A stretch of 64,000 nucleotides of DNA from Hydractinia symbiolongicarpus. Taxonomy: Eukaryota; Cnidaria; Hydrozoa; Anthoathecata; Hydractiniidae. The notes below the pieces were generated by a model. That model saw nothing but the letters and a program-made list of their open reading frames with translations. It had not been told where the DNA came from and did not search any database. Both the position numbers and the translations under genes were made by a program. The stretch is taken from assembly GCF_029227915.1 (NCBI RefSeq), contig NC_079883.1:7688001-7752000 (forward strand), written 5' to 3'. Below are positions 7,306 through 22,452 of the stretch, piece by piece. Within the stretch, counting starts at the first letter, position 1. Every line of letters begins with the position of its first letter.

Positions 7306-7666
7306 TTTGTGTGTATCTGGCTATTACATTAACAAACGGCTATTTTTATAGCCACACATTTACAAAAAAACATTATCTTGGTACAAAGTTAAACTTGTTT
7401 AAGTCACTTAAACAGTTAAAAAAGAGTAATTTTAAGATTAGATTCCCTAAGTTTAAGTATTTTCGTTTTTAAATTTCTTATTTTCTTGCTTTTACTTTTC
7501 TTGCCCTTCATATTTTTAACATTGTCAAACTTTATGTAGCATAAAATTTTTATGTAGCATAAAATTTAAACAGAAAGCAGAACAAAGTTTGATATAAAAA
7601 GCTAGCCGTAATATTTTTTATGGATGTGTGGCTATAAAAATAGCCGTTTTTTGTTTGGTAAGATGC

Positions 7667-8080
<414 letters not shown>

Positions 8081-8558
8081 TTAAGAAGTCGATGTAGTAC
8101 GGATACACAAGACGGTCTAAAATGCACTATCGCGCCAAAGTTTTATTTCTCATATTGATTGACAGCTAAGGTTCAAAACAAACCATTTGATTGGTGCTAA
8201 GAAAGTAATTTCTGATTGGCTGCATAATGACATTACGCTCATTACTTTAACATTTTTATAAAATCTGTGTTTTTTGGCTACGGGAAAACGGCTGTATCTT
8301 CTGATACACAAAAGCTTTTGACTTTTTTTTTTTTTAGTAAGTAGCAGAAGGTTTGGCGAATTCCAACGATGCCAAATTTATTGCCTTACTGAAACATTAA
8401 GACCACGAATTTTTAAAAAAACTACAGTTTTACTTAAAAAAATGTACAAAATGTTCGGAACATTTTGTAATGACGCAACTCTATTGGTTAATTAGGGTGT
8501 TTCCACGAGCAGTAGGTAATTTTATGGCCTCTTTTTAAAGCTGTCTGAATTCTGTTAA

Positions 8559-8915
<357 letters not shown>

Positions 8916-9377
8916 GCGTTGTCATTGCTCAACAAAAACGGCTATTTTTATAGCCACAAATCTTTTAAAACATTACTTTGTGCACGCTTCCAAATTACAC
9001 AATGTGTAAAGTCTTGTCACAGTTACATTTATTGCTATACGATACTATGTCATATATGACACAAAAAAAATTTAGAAATACTTTGTAGGGTTAATTTGCC
9101 TGGGAGTGTTTCCGTGAAAAGCTGGGTTAAGTTAAATGTAAGCAATAACATGGATCAATGTACTTGTCTTTTCTGCAAGTACAGCTAATAATACGTATGA
9201 AAAGTGAAGCTAATCCACACACACACATGGGGAAGTATTTTAAATGTAGGCTAGTGTTCTTAAGCACATTATTTAGAAGTTTTATTAACTTCGGTTAACT
9301 TGTAGTGACGCCAAGTAAATGTTTTTTTAAAGATGTGTGGTCTTAAAAAAGACCGTTTGTGTTTGGTAGACGTTGGT

Positions 9378-9782
9378 TTACTTGCTGCTTGTGTATTTTG
9401 TGACGGCTTTTGTTCCTTCACTGACTGCGTGTTTTGCAAGTTCTCCAGGCAAGAGAAGACGTACTGCGGTTTGAATTTCACGAGAAGAGATGGTCGACTT
9501 TTTGTTTTGAAGAGCCAAACGCGAAGCTTCGGAAGCAATGCGCTCAAAGATGTCGTTGACAAATGAGTTCATGATGCTCATAGCTTTGCTTGAAACTCCG
9601 ACATCTGGGTGAACTTGTTTCAAAACATTGTAGATGTAAATAGCATAACTTTCCTTTCTCTTTCTCTTGCGTTTCTTTTCACCAGTTCCACCAATCTTTC
9701 CTCCTTTTTTGCCGGCTCTTTTTTCACCTTTCTTGGCTACTTTAGGTGCCTGTTTTCCTCCTTTAGCTGCTGCGTCAGACAT
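9378..9782 (-). CDS. H2B: Histone H2B
   Basis: Protein identical to copy 1. Variant GGTCTT stem-loop at 9339-9354. Confidence 0.98.
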   Translation of the reverse strand: MSDAAAKGGKQAPKVAKKGEKRAGKKGGKIGGTGEKKRKRKRKESYAIYIYNVLKQVHPDVGVSSKAMSIMNSFVNDIFERIASEASRLALQNKKSTISSREIQTAVRLLLPGELAKHAVSEGTKAVTKYTSSK

Positions 9783-10066
9783 GGTTAAAAATTTTTGCTA
9801 CTTAACTTGTAAATAAGCATTAAACTGCAAGTCAAAACTTTTTGTTTATAAGTAAAAAAATCGGATCGAATTCGATCCGAAAACGCCGATACGCAATTTA
9901 ATTGGTTAAAAAAAAAATCTTTTGTTTAATACTTAATTATGATTGGTTAAAAAAACATGATTTCGATCCTATTTTTATGATGAAAAAACGAGTAAAGTTT
10001 ATTTCGTTAACACTTACGTTAAATATTCGTACGTTTTTGTATTAACTTACAAATCAAATCGCAGTT

Positions 10067-10447
10067 ATGTCTGGACGTGGAAAAGGTGGAAAAGCTAAGG
10101 CTAAAGCCAAGACAAGATCCTCAAGAGCTGGACTTCAATTTCCAGTCGGTAGAGTGCATAGATTCCTTCGTAGAGGGCACTATGCTAACCGAATTGGATC
10201 TGGAGCACCAGTTTACTTAGCAGCCGTCTTGGAATATTTATCTGCTGAGATATTGGAGTTGGCTGGTAACGCAGCAAGAGACAACAAAAAAGCTAGGATT
10301 ATTCCAAGACATTTACAATTGGCTGTTCGTAATGATGAAGAATTAAACAAACTTTTGAGCGGTGTAACCATTGCAGCTGGTGGTGTTTTGCCAAACATTC
10401 AAGCTGTCTTACTCCCAAAGAAGAACGACAAAGGACAGAAGAAGTAA
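10067..10447 (+). CDS. H2A: Histone H2A
   Basis: Protein identical to copy 1. Stem-loop at 10470-10485. Confidence 0.98.
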   Translation: MSGRGKGGKAKAKAKTRSSRAGLQFPVGRVHRFLRRGHYANRIGSGAPVYLAAVLEYLSAEILELAGNAARDNKKARIIPRHLQLAVRNDEELNKLLSGVTIAAGGVLPNIQAVLLPKKNDKGQKK

Positions 10448-10644
10448 ACCGCTACACTCAGAAAACAACGGCTATTTTTATAGCCACACATCTTTAAAAA
10501 AACATTGTTTTTTTCACAAAACTATAACCTTAAAGTCTAATAGATAATCCATGCATACGCCTTGTCCTAAGTAACTCAAAGAAATTAAATAAAAAAATTT
10601 GATCACAACGTCAAAATAAATTGCACGTATTTGCCCCTACTAAT

Positions 10645-10764
10645 GTCTACGGCCATACCACGATGAACACACCCGTTCTCGTCTGATCACGGAAGTTAAG
10701 CATCGTCGGGCCGGGATAGTACTTGGATGGGGGACCGCCTGGGAACTCCCGGTGTCGTAGGCTT
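10645..10764 (+). rRNA. 5S rRNA: 5S ribosomal RNA
   Basis: Same 120-nt sequence as copy 1, with TTTT terminator and the type A 22-bp segment downstream. Confidence 0.98.
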
Positions 10765-11113
10765 TTCATTTTCATTTGTTGCCTTTTCATTTCAATGGTG
10801 CTGTGATATATTTCTTGTTATAACAATTAAGGAACGTGGCGGTTGTTGAAAGTGTTTCCTATGACATTTTCCTACGACATTTTCAGGTGATAGTACGAGA
10901 AAAAAGAGCTTTCAAATGCATACAAACTCGATCTATTGCCGATCATCCAATAACCCTGACGGAATGGCAAATAAAATAAAATTCCGCCGCCTTCCGAGGA
11001 CTTATATCGCAATCACGTTTCGTAACAGCCAAGCGAGGTTTTACCTTAGCGTTTAAGTCACCACCGACATTTGGCCGCGCAACTTTTCTAAGCTCATTCA
11101 TTTTGAATTAAGG

Positions 11114-11278
11114 AGGGGGCGAGCGCGGACGCAGGCCCCCACTACCAGAAATTGTACGGTCGAGTTACTGACGTTTGCAGTAATCGCAGAGGTCAGCCCA
11201 AGCGTAGTGCAATGCAAGAGCCTCACTCTGGAAGAAAACCCTCATTGATCAGTCTTTACTTCCCCGTCAGGTAAGTAT
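11114..11278 (-). ncRNA. U1: U1 spliceosomal snRNA
   Basis: Same as copy 1; 5' end ATACTTACCTG at 11278. Confidence 0.95.
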
Positions 11279-11467
11279 GAGTTGGAACTGCACCGTAGCA
11301 TGAGGGTACCCTTCAAAGTTTGTTAATGCTTGTGGCTTGAGTGTGTTATAAACTGCCGTGTCGCGGGGCATAGGCTGTATTCTCCCCCAGTGTACGCGTT
11401 TTGTTCCCGCCGTAGACTATGCAGAGTGCCGTCGGAAAGAGGACTGCTATTATTCTTTTATTGCTTA

Positions 11468-11655
11468 TGTGGGCCGCCATCGGTAATAGTGCAACACCAA
11501 GGCAACCCGTGGTCACGGCGTGAATGAATCCACCTCCATGACCCAAGGCCAAAAATCAGATTAATATACTGACCATTCAGAGAATGGCCTACCAGATATT
11601 AAACTGATAAGAACAGATACTACACTTGATCTTAGCCATTAGGCCGAGAAGCGAT
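11468..11655 (-). ncRNA. U2: U2 spliceosomal snRNA
   Basis: Same as copy 1; 5' end ATCGCTTCTC at 11655. Confidence 0.95.
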
Positions 11656-11977
11656 AAAGAACAAGCGTTGCCATGATAGGCATCGTCCACACACCGTAAC
11701 TGCTTGTGGAGCATGTCACGTTACTGTAAAGCTTACAACTGTCACCGCGTACGGATGGACGGCGACATAGTAAAAATCACGGCTGTTGATTTAGCCGTAG
11801 GATGGAGAGCGACTGTAGCGAGTGGATGGTAACTTACAAGAATGCTAACAAAGGCGACGATACTAAGTGCGTGATATTACTTTCCAATATGACTGCGTAC
11901 ATTCCGTTTATCAACGCATTACGCCAGAACGTGCGCGCGCGTTACACAGTAGACCATGCAGCCGAAATGCGACAGTG

Positions 11978-12050
11978 CGACCCTGCCAGGAGTCGAACCT
12001 GGAATCCCCTGATTCGTAGTCAGATGCCTTATCCATTGGGCCACAGGGCG
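11978..12050 (-). tRNA. trnR-ACG: tRNA-Arg(ACG), C1 form
   Basis: Same as 226-298, with C at base 1. Confidence 0.95.
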
Positions 12051-12629
12051 ATGCTTATGACTTCGCCCCATCGTTATTTTGGCTTGCGCATTCGTTTTAC
12101 TTACGACAGAATTCTTCGTGTTTGTAGCCATGAAAGAAAGGGACTTCTGTGAGTGAATTTTTTTACTGTGGTCTAATAAAAAAGTCGAAACGCAGTGCCC
12201 AATATATGAATTGCTCCTAATAGCCGGAAACAGGCCGTGTCGATGATGTAGGCCGACATACGCAACGCAAACCAAAGAACGCTTTATGAAAATCCTAACA
12301 CGGGCGCGGAAGAAGCCCAAATTAACAGAGTAGATGTAATGCTGAAGACCTCAAACTCCAGCAGCTTCTCTTTCAGACTATTGCGTCGTGCTACAAATAA
12401 AAATTAACATGCTTTCGCATAGTCGCGGCTCCCAAAACGGACATTATACGATGTACAGAAACACACATTTCTGTTTTCGCGCCAAATCAATTCCCGGGAG
12501 TGGTACTTTTACGTCCGCATACTTCGCACCGTCTTAAATTATATCTCATTTACACGGTAATGTTTAGTATACTTCTACTGTGATAACAAGCATCGTTTAT
12601 CGTTGGATTGTTGTAAGAAAACATTAAAA

Positions 12630-13181
12630 ATGAGTGAAGCAGCTTCTCCAAAGAAAATCGCACCCAAGAAGAAACCTGCTGCAAAGAAGACAGCTGATCA
12701 CCCTAAATATGTGGACATGATCAAGGCTGCTATCGCTACCCTAAAGGAACGCGGTGGTTCATCTCGCCAAGCTATTACAAAATATATTCATGCAAATTAC
12801 AAAGTTGCTGAAAACTCAGATCATCATCTGAAAATGGCTCTTAAACGAGGAGTAACATCAGGCGATTTGATTCAAACTAAAGGCACTGGTGCTTCTGGAT
12901 CATTCAAGCTAGGTCAGGTAAAAAAAGAAAAACCTAAGAAAAAGGCCGCAGCAAAAAAGCCAACGGCAAAGAAGCCTACTGCAAAGAAAAGTACACCAAA
13001 AAAGAAGCCAGCAAAGAAGAGCACGCCAAAGAAAGCAGCAAAGAAGCCTGCCACAAAGAAAGCCTCGGCTAAGAAACCAGCAGCTAAGAAACCCACAAAG
13101 AAGCCTGTTGCTAAAAAACCTGCAGCAAAGAAGGTCAAAAAGACTCCCAAAAAGGCAGCAAAGAAGACCGCAAAAAAATAA
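12630..13181 (+). CDS. H1: Linker histone H1
   Basis: Protein identical to copy 1. Stem-loop at 13214-13229. Confidence 0.97.
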   Translation: MSEAASPKKIAPKKKPAAKKTADHPKYVDMIKAAIATLKERGGSSRQAITKYIHANYKVAENSDHHLKMALKRGVTSGDLIQTKGTGASGSFKLGQVKKEKPKKKAAAKKPTAKKPTAKKSTPKKKPAKKSTPKKAAKKPATKKASAKKPAAKKPTKKPVAKKPAAKKVKKTPKKAAKKTAKK

Positions 13182-13542
13182 TTTGTGTGTATCTGGCTAT
13201 TACATTAACAAACGGCTATTTTTATAGCCACACATTTACAAAAAAACATTATCTTGGTACAAAGTTAAACTTGTTTAAGTCACTTAAACAGTTAAAAAAG
13301 AGTAATTTTAAGATTAGATTCCCTAAGTTTAAGTATTTTCGTTTTTAAATTTCTTATTTTCTTGCTTTTACTTTTCTTGCCCTTCATATTTTTAACATTG
13401 TCAAACTTTATGTAGCATAAAATTTTTATGTAGCATAAAATTTAAACAGAAAGCAGAACAAAGTTTGATATAAAAAGCTAGCCGTAATATTTTTTATGGA
13501 TGTGTGGCTATAAAAATAGCCGTTTTTTGTTTGGTAAGATGC

Positions 13543-13956
<414 letters not shown>

Positions 13957-14434
13957 TTAAGAAGTCGATGTAGTACGGATACACAAGACGGTCTAAAATG
14001 CACTATCGCGCCAAAGTTTTATTTCTCATATTGATTGACAGCTAAGGTTCAAAACAAACCATTTGATTGGTGCTAAGAAAGTAATTTCTGATTGGCTGCA
14101 TAATGACATTACGCTCATTACTTTAACATTTTTATAAAATCTGTGTTTTTTGGCTACGGGAAAACGGCTGTATCTTCTGATACACAAAAGCTTTTGACTT
14201 TTTTTTTTTTTAGTAAGTAGCAGAAGGTTTGGCGAATTCCAACGATGCCAAATTTATTGCCTTACTGAAACATTAAGACCACGAATTTTTAAAAAAACTA
14301 CAGTTTTACTTAAAAAAATGTACAAAATGTTCGGAACATTTTGTAATGACGCAACTCTATTGGTTAATTAGGGTGTTTCCACGAGCAGTAGGTAATTTTA
14401 TGGCCTCTTTTTAAAGCTGTCTGAATTCTGTTAA

Positions 14435-14791
<357 letters not shown>

Positions 14792-15253
14792 GCGTTGTCA
14801 TTGCTCAACAAAAACGGCTATTTTTATAGCCACAAATCTTTTAAAACATTACTTTGTGCACGCTTCCAAATTACACAATGTGTAAAGTCTTGTCACAGTT
14901 ACATTTATTGCTATACGATACTATGTCATATATGACACAAAAAAAATTTAGAAATACTTTGTAGGGTTAATTTGCCTGGGAGTGTTTCCGTGAAAAGCTG
15001 GGTTAAGTTAAATGTAAGCAATAACATGGATCAATGTACTTGTCTTTTCTGCAAGTACAGCTAATAATACGTATGAAAAGTGAAGCTAATCCACACACAC
15101 ACATGGGGAAGTATTTTAAATGTAGGCTAGTGTTCTTAAGCACATTATTTAGAAGTTTTATTAACTTCGGTTAACTTGTAGTGACGCCAAGTAAATGTTT
15201 TTTTAAAGATGTGTGGTCTTAAAAAAGACCGTTTGTGTTTGGTAGACGTTGGT

Positions 15254-15658
15254 TTACTTGCTGCTTGTGTATTTTGTGACGGCTTTTGTTCCTTCACTGA
15301 CTGCGTGTTTTGCAAGTTCTCCAGGCAAGAGAAGACGTACTGCGGTTTGAATTTCACGAGAAGAGATGGTCGACTTTTTGTTTTGAAGAGCCAAACGCGA
15401 AGCTTCGGAAGCAATGCGCTCAAAGATGTCGTTGACAAATGAGTTCATGATGCTCATAGCTTTGCTTGAAACTCCGACATCTGGGTGAACTTGTTTCAAA
15501 ACATTGTAGATGTAAATAGCATAACTTTCCTTTCTCTTTCTCTTGCGTTTCTTTTCACCAGTTCCACCAATCTTTCCTCCTTTTTTGCCGGCTCTTTTTT
15601 CACCTTTCTTGGCTACTTTAGGTGCCTGTTTTCCTCCTTTAGCTGCTGCGTCAGACAT
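15254..15658 (-). CDS. H2B: Histone H2B
   Basis: Protein identical to copy 1. Variant stem-loop at 15215-15230. Confidence 0.98.
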   Translation of the reverse strand: MSDAAAKGGKQAPKVAKKGEKRAGKKGGKIGGTGEKKRKRKRKESYAIYIYNVLKQVHPDVGVSSKAMSIMNSFVNDIFERIASEASRLALQNKKSTISSREIQTAVRLLLPGELAKHAVSEGTKAVTKYTSSK

Positions 15659-15942
15659 GGTTAAAAATTTTTGCTACTTAACTTGTAAATAAGCATTAAA
15701 CTGCAAGTCAAAACTTTTTGTTTATAAGTAAAAAAATCGGATCGAATTCGATCCGAAAACGCCGATACGCAATTTAATTGGTTAAAAAAAAAATCTTTTG
15801 TTTAATACTTAATTATGATTGGTTAAAAAAACATGATTTCGATCCTATTTTTATGATGAAAAAACGAGTAAAGTTTATTTCGTTAACACTTACGTTAAAT
15901 ATTCGTACGTTTTTGTATTAACTTACAAATCAAATCGCAGTT

Positions 15943-16323
15943 ATGTCTGGACGTGGAAAAGGTGGAAAAGCTAAGGCTAAAGCCAAGACAAGATCCTCAA
16001 GAGCTGGACTTCAATTTCCAGTCGGTAGAGTGCATAGATTCCTTCGTAGAGGGCACTATGCTAACCGAATTGGATCTGGAGCACCAGTTTACTTAGCAGC
16101 CGTCTTGGAATATTTATCTGCTGAGATATTGGAGTTGGCTGGTAACGCAGCAAGAGACAACAAAAAAGCTAGGATTATTCCAAGACATTTACAATTGGCT
16201 GTTCGTAATGATGAAGAATTAAACAAACTTTTGAGCGGTGTAACCATTGCAGCTGGTGGTGTTTTGCCAAACATTCAAGCTGTCTTACTCCCAAAGAAGA
16301 ACGACAAAGGACAGAAGAAGTAA
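15943..16323 (+). CDS. H2A: Histone H2A
   Basis: Protein identical to copy 1. Stem-loop at 16346-16361. Confidence 0.98.
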   Translation: MSGRGKGGKAKAKAKTRSSRAGLQFPVGRVHRFLRRGHYANRIGSGAPVYLAAVLEYLSAEILELAGNAARDNKKARIIPRHLQLAVRNDEELNKLLSGVTIAAGGVLPNIQAVLLPKKNDKGQKK

Positions 16324-16520
16324 ACCGCTACACTCAGAAAACAACGGCTATTTTTATAGCCACACATCTTTAAAAAAACATTGTTTTTTTCACAAAACTA
16401 TAACCTTAAAGTCTAATAGATAATCCATGCATACGCCTTGTCCTAAGTAACTCAAAGAAATTAAATAAAAAAATTTGATCACAACGTCAAAATAAATTGC
16501 ACGTATTTGCCCCTACTAAT

Positions 16521-16640
16521 GTCTACGGCCATACCACGATGAACACACCCGTTCTCGTCTGATCACGGAAGTTAAGCATCGTCGGGCCGGGATAGTACTT
16601 GGATGGGGGACCGCCTGGGAACTCCCGGTGTCGTAGGCTT
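16521..16640 (+). rRNA. 5S rRNA: 5S ribosomal RNA
   Basis: Same as copy 1; last 5S before the first gap and the last with the 22-bp type A downstream segment. Confidence 0.98.
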
Positions 16641-16989
16641 TTCATTTTCATTTGTTGCCTTTTCATTTCAATGGTGCTGTGATATATTTCTTGTTATAAC
16701 AATTAAGGAACGTGGCGGTTGTTGAAAGTGTTTCCTATGACATTTTCCTACGACATTTTCAGGTGATAGTACGAGAAAAAAGAGCTTTCAAATGCATACA
16801 AACTCGATCTATTGCCGATCATCCAATAACCCTGACGGAATGGCAAATAAAATAAAATTCCGCCGCCTTCCGAGGACTTATATCGCAATCACGTTTCGTA
16901 ACAGCCAAGCGAGGTTTTACCTTAGCGTTTAAGTCACCACCGACATTTGGCCGCGCAACTTTTCTAAGCTCATTCATTTTGAATTAAGG

Positions 16990-17154
16990 AGGGGGCGAGC
17001 GCGGACGCAGGCCCCCACTACCAGAAATTGTACGGTCGAGTTACTGACGTTTGCAGTAATCGCAGAGGTCAGCCCAAGCGTAGTGCAATGCAAGAGCCTC
17101 ACTCTGGAAGAAAACCCTCATTGATCAGTCTTTACTTCCCCGTCAGGTAAGTAT
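16990..17154 (-). ncRNA. U1: U1 spliceosomal snRNA
   Basis: Same as copy 1; flanked by type A GAATTAAGG. Confidence 0.95.
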
Positions 17155-17343
17155 GAGTTGGAACTGCACCGTAGCATGAGGGTACCCTTCAAAGTTTGTT
17201 AATGCTTGTGGCTTGAGTGTGTTATAAACTGCCGTGTCGCGGGGCATAGGCTGTATTCTCCCCCAGTGTACGCGTTTTGTTCCCGCCGTAGACTATGCAG
17301 AGTGCCGTCGGAAAGAGGACTGCTATTATTCTTTTATTGCTTA

Positions 17344-17531
17344 TGTGGGCCGCCATCGGTAATAGTGCAACACCAAGGCAACCCGTGGTCACGGCGTGAA
17401 TGAATCCACCTCCATGACCCAAGGCCAAAAATCAGATTAATATACTGACCATTCAGAGAATGGCCTACCAGATATTAAACTGATAAGAACAGATACTACA
17501 CTTGATCTTAGCCATTAGGCCGAGAAGCGAT
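17344..17531 (-). ncRNA. U2: U2 spliceosomal snRNA
   Basis: Same as copy 1; 5' end at 17531. Confidence 0.95.
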
Positions 17532-17853
17532 AAAGAACAAGCGTTGCCATGATAGGCATCGTCCACACACCGTAACTGCTTGTGGAGCATGTCACGTTAC
17601 TGTAAAGCTTACAACTGTCACCGCGTACGGATGGACGGCGACATAGTAAAAATCACGGCTGTTGATTTAGCCGTAGGATGGAGAGCGACTGTAGCGAGTG
17701 GATGGTAACTTACATGAATGCTAACAAAGGCGACGATACTAAGTGCGTGATATTACTTTCCAATATGACTGCGTACATTCCGTTTATCAACGCATTACGC
17801 CAGAACGTGCGCGCGCGTTACACAGTAGACCATGCAGCCGAAATGCGACAGTG

Positions 17854-17926
17854 CGACCCTGCCAGGAGTCGAACCTGGAATCCCCTGATTCGTAGTCAGA
17901 TGCCTTATCCATTGGGCCACAGGGCG
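17854..17926 (-). tRNA. trnR-ACG: tRNA-Arg(ACG), C1 form
   Basis: Last tRNA in the window with C at base 1 (CAGGGCGATGC on plus). Confidence 0.95.
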
Positions 17927-18209
17927 ATGCTTATGACTTCGCCCCATCGTTATTTTGGCTTGCGCATTCGTTTTACTTACGACAGAATTCTTCGTGTTTG
18001 TAGCCATGAAAGAAAGGGACTTCTGTGAGTGAATTTTTTTACTGTGGTCTAATAAAAAAGTCGAAACGCAGTGCCCAATATATGAATTGCTCCTAATAGC
18101 CGGAAACAGGCCGTGTCGATGATGTAGGCCGACATACGCAACGCAAACCAAAGAACGCTTTATGAAAATCCTAACACGGGCGCGGAAGAAGCCCAAATTA
18201 ACAGAGTAG

Positions 18210-18709
18210 NNNNNNNNNNNNNNNNNNNNNNNNNNNNNNNNNNNNNNNNNNNNNNNNNNNNNNNNNNNNNNNNNNNNNNNNNNNNNNNNNNNNNNNNNNN
18301 NNNNNNNNNNNNNNNNNNNNNNNNNNNNNNNNNNNNNNNNNNNNNNNNNNNNNNNNNNNNNNNNNNNNNNNNNNNNNNNNNNNNNNNNNNNNNNNNNNNN
18401 NNNNNNNNNNNNNNNNNNNNNNNNNNNNNNNNNNNNNNNNNNNNNNNNNNNNNNNNNNNNNNNNNNNNNNNNNNNNNNNNNNNNNNNNNNNNNNNNNNNN
18501 NNNNNNNNNNNNNNNNNNNNNNNNNNNNNNNNNNNNNNNNNNNNNNNNNNNNNNNNNNNNNNNNNNNNNNNNNNNNNNNNNNNNNNNNNNNNNNNNNNNN
18601 NNNNNNNNNNNNNNNNNNNNNNNNNNNNNNNNNNNNNNNNNNNNNNNNNNNNNNNNNNNNNNNNNNNNNNNNNNNNNNNNNNNNNNNNNNNNNNNNNNNN
18701 NNNNNNNNN
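18210..18709. other. Assembly gap, 500 N
   Basis: Exactly 500 N, a placeholder length. It marks the type A to type B transition, so the two arrays may be separate contigs joined by scaffolding. Confidence 0.98.
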
Positions 18710-18776
18710 TAGCGTTTAAGTCACCACCGACATTTGGCCGCGCAACTTTTCTAAGCTCATTCATTTTGACTTAAGG

Positions 18777-18941
18777 AGGGGGCGAGCGCGGACGCAGGCC
18801 CCCACTACCAGAAATTGTACGGTCGAGTTACTGACGTTTGCAGTAATCGCAGAGGTCAGCCCAAGCGTAGTGCAATGCAAGAGCCTCACTCTGGAAGAAA
18901 ACCCTCATTGATCAGTCTTTACTTCCCCGTCAGGTAAGTAT
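18777..18941 (-). ncRNA. U1: U1 spliceosomal snRNA
   Basis: Complete U1, 68 bp inside the contig edge; type B flank. PSE at 18990-18998. Confidence 0.95.
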
Positions 18942-19130
18942 GAGTTGGAACTGCACCGTAGCATGAGGGTACCCTTCAAAGTTTGTTAATGCTTGTGGCT
19001 TGAGTGTGTTATAAACTGCCGTGTCGCGGGGCATAGGCTGTATTCTCCCCCAGTGTACGCGTTTTGTTCCCGCCGTAGACTATGCAGAGTGCCGTCGGAA
19101 AGAGGACTGCTATTATTCTTTTATTGCTTA

Positions 19131-19318
19131 TGTGGGCCGCCATCGGTAATAGTGCAACACCAAGGCAACCCGTGGTCACGGCGTGAATGAATCCACCTCC
19201 ATGACCCAAGGCCAAAAATCAGATTAATATACTGACCATTCAGAGAATGGCCTACCAGATATTAAACTGATAAGAACAGATACTACACTTGATCTTAGCC
19301 ATTAGGCCGAGAAGCGAT
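19131..19318 (-). ncRNA. U2: U2 spliceosomal snRNA
   Basis: Complete U2, same sequence as type A copies. PSE at 19364-19372. Confidence 0.95.
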
Positions 19319-19640
19319 AAAGAACAAGCGTTGCCATGATAGGCATCGTCCACACACCGTAACTGCTTGTGGAGCATGTCACGTTACTGTAAAGCTTACA
19401 ACTGTCACCGCGTACGGATGGACGGCGACATAGTAAAAATCACGGCTGTTGATTTAGCCGTAGGATGGAGAGCGACTGTAGCGAGTGGATGGTAACTTAC
19501 ATGAATGCTAACAAAGGCGACGATACTAAGTGCGTGATATTACTTTCCAATATGTCTGCGTACATTCCGTTTATCAACGCATTACGCCAGAACGTGCGCG
19601 CGCGTTACACAGTAGACCATGCAGCCGAAATGCGACAGTG

Positions 19641-19713
19641 CGACCCTGCCAGGAGTCGAACCTGGAATCCCCTGATTCGTAGTCAGATGCCTTATCCATT
19701 GGGCCACAGGGCC
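19641..19713 (-). tRNA. trnR-ACG: tRNA-Arg(ACG), G1 form
   Basis: Same as 226-298 except G at base 1, which restores G1-C72 and a full 7-bp acceptor stem (one G-U at 2-71). Confidence 0.97.
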
Positions 19714-20292
19714 ATGCTTATGACTTCGCCCCATCGTCATTTTGGCTTGCGCATTCGTTTTACTTACGACAGAATTCTTCGTGTTTGTAGCCATGAAAGA
19801 AAGGGACTTCTGTGAGTGAATTTTTTTACTGTGGTCTAATAAAAAAGTCGAAACGCAGTGCCCAATATATGAATTGCTCCTAATAGCCGGAAACAGGCCG
19901 TGTCGATGATGTAGGCCGACATACGCAACGCAAACCAAAGAACGCTTTATGAAAATCCTAACACGAGCGCGGAAGAAGCCCAAATTAACAGACTAGATGT
20001 AATGCTGAAGACCTCAAACTCCAGCAGCTTCTCTTGCAGACTATTGCGTCGTACTACAAATAAAAATTAACATGCTTTCGCATAGTCGCGGCACCCAAAA
20101 CGGACATTATACGATGTACAGAAACACACATTTCTGTTTTCGCGCCAAATCAATTCCCGGGAGTGGTACTTTTACGTCCGCATACTTCGCACCGTCTTAA
20201 ATTATATCTCATTTACACGGTAATGTTTAGTATACTTCTACTGTGATAACAAGCATCGTTTATCGTTGGATTGTTGTAAGAAAACATTAAAA

Positions 20293-20844
20293 ATGAGTGA
20301 AGCAGCTTCTCCAAAGAAAATCGCACCCAAGAAGAAACCTGCTGCAAAGAAGACAGCTGATCACCCTAAATATGTGGACATGATCAAGGCTGCTATCGCT
20401 ACCCTAAAGGAACGCGGTGGTTCATCTCGCCAAGCTATTACAAAATATATTCATGCAAATTACAAAGTTGCTGAAAACTCAGATCATCATCTGAAAATGG
20501 CTCTTAAACGAGGAGTAACATCAGGCGATTTGATTCAAACTAAAGGCACTGGTGCTTCTGGATCATTCAAGCTAGGTCAGGTAAAAAAAGAAAAACCTAA
20601 GAAAAAGGCCGCAGCAAAAAAGCCAACGGCAAAGAAGCCTACTGCAAAGAAAAGTACACCAAAAAAGAAGCCAGCAAAGAAGAGCACGCCAAAGAAAGCA
20701 GCAAAGAAGCCTGCCACAAAGAAAGCCTCGGCTAAGAAACCAGCAGCTAAGAAACCCACAAAGAAGCCTGTTGCTAAAAAACCTGCAGCAAAGAAGGTCA
20801 AAAAGACTCCCAAAAAGGCAGCAAAGAAGACCGCAAAAAAATAA
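20293..20844 (+). CDS. H1: Linker histone H1
   Basis: Protein identical to copy 1. Stem-loop at 20877-20892. Confidence 0.97.
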   Translation: MSEAASPKKIAPKKKPAAKKTADHPKYVDMIKAAIATLKERGGSSRQAITKYIHANYKVAENSDHHLKMALKRGVTSGDLIQTKGTGASGSFKLGQVKKEKPKKKAAAKKPTAKKPTAKKSTPKKKPAKKSTPKKAAKKPATKKASAKKPAAKKPTKKPVAKKPAAKKVKKTPKKAAKKTAKK

Positions 20845-21205
20845 TTTGTGTGTATCTGGCTATTACATTAACAAACGGCTATTTTTATAGCCACACATTT
20901 ACAAAAAAACATTATCTTGGTACAAAGTTAAACTTGTTTAAGTCACTTAAACAGTTAAAAAAGAGTAAATTTAAGATTAGATTCCCTAAGTTTAAGTATT
21001 TTCGTTTTTAAATTTCTTATTTTCTTGCTTTTACTTTTCTTGCCCTTCATATTTTTAACATTGTCAAACTTTATGTAGCATAAAATTTTTATGTAGCATA
21101 AAATTTAAACAGAAAGCAGGACAAAGTTTGATATAAAAAGCTAGCCGTAATATTTTTTATGGATGTGTGGCTATAAAAATAGCCGTTTTTTGTTTGGTAA
21201 GATGC

Positions 21206-21619
<414 letters not shown>

Positions 21620-22141
21620 TTAAGAAGTCGATGTAGTACGGATACACAAGACGGTCTAAAATGCACTATCGCGCCAAAGTTTTATTTCTCATATTGATTG
21701 ACAGCTAAGGTTCAAAACAAACCATTTGATTGGTGCTAAGAAAGTAATTTCTGATTGGCTGCATAATGACATTACGCTCATTACTTTAACATTTTTATAA
21801 AATCTGTGTTTTTTGGCTACGGGAAAACGGCTGTATCTTCTGATACACAAAAGCTTTTGACTTTTTTTTTTTTAGTAAGTAGCAGAAGGTTTGGCGAATT
21901 CCAACGATGCCAAATTTATTGCCTTACTGAAACATTAAGACCACGAATTTTTAAAAAAACTACAGTTTTACTTAAAAAAATGTACAAAATGTTCGGAACA
22001 TTTTGTAATGACGCAACTCTATTGGTTAATTAGGGTGTTTCCACGAGCAGTAGGTAATTTTATGGCCTCTTTTTAAAGCTGTCTGAATTCTGTTAACTCA
22101 AACGTTGTTTTTGTACTCGTTCTGTACGCAACTATATCAAT

Positions 22142-22452
<311 letters not shown>

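Larger units (their letters stand above)
17629..19415. repeat. Composite repeat, copy 4 (collapsed across a gap; A/B hybrid)
   Basis: Left part (17629-18209) is type A: C1 tRNA, AACACGGGCG, CAGAGTAG. Right part (18710-19415) is type B: GACTTAAGG beside U1. Aligned to copy 1, repeat positions 582-5170 (about 4.6 kb: H1, H3, H4, H2B, H2A, 5S) are absent, or any larger number of whole repeats is missing. Confidence 0.9.

Noticed and set aside
18198-18764. 188-aa ORF mostly of unknown residues
   Set aside because: Created by reading through the N gap; likewise the ORFs at 59237-59896.
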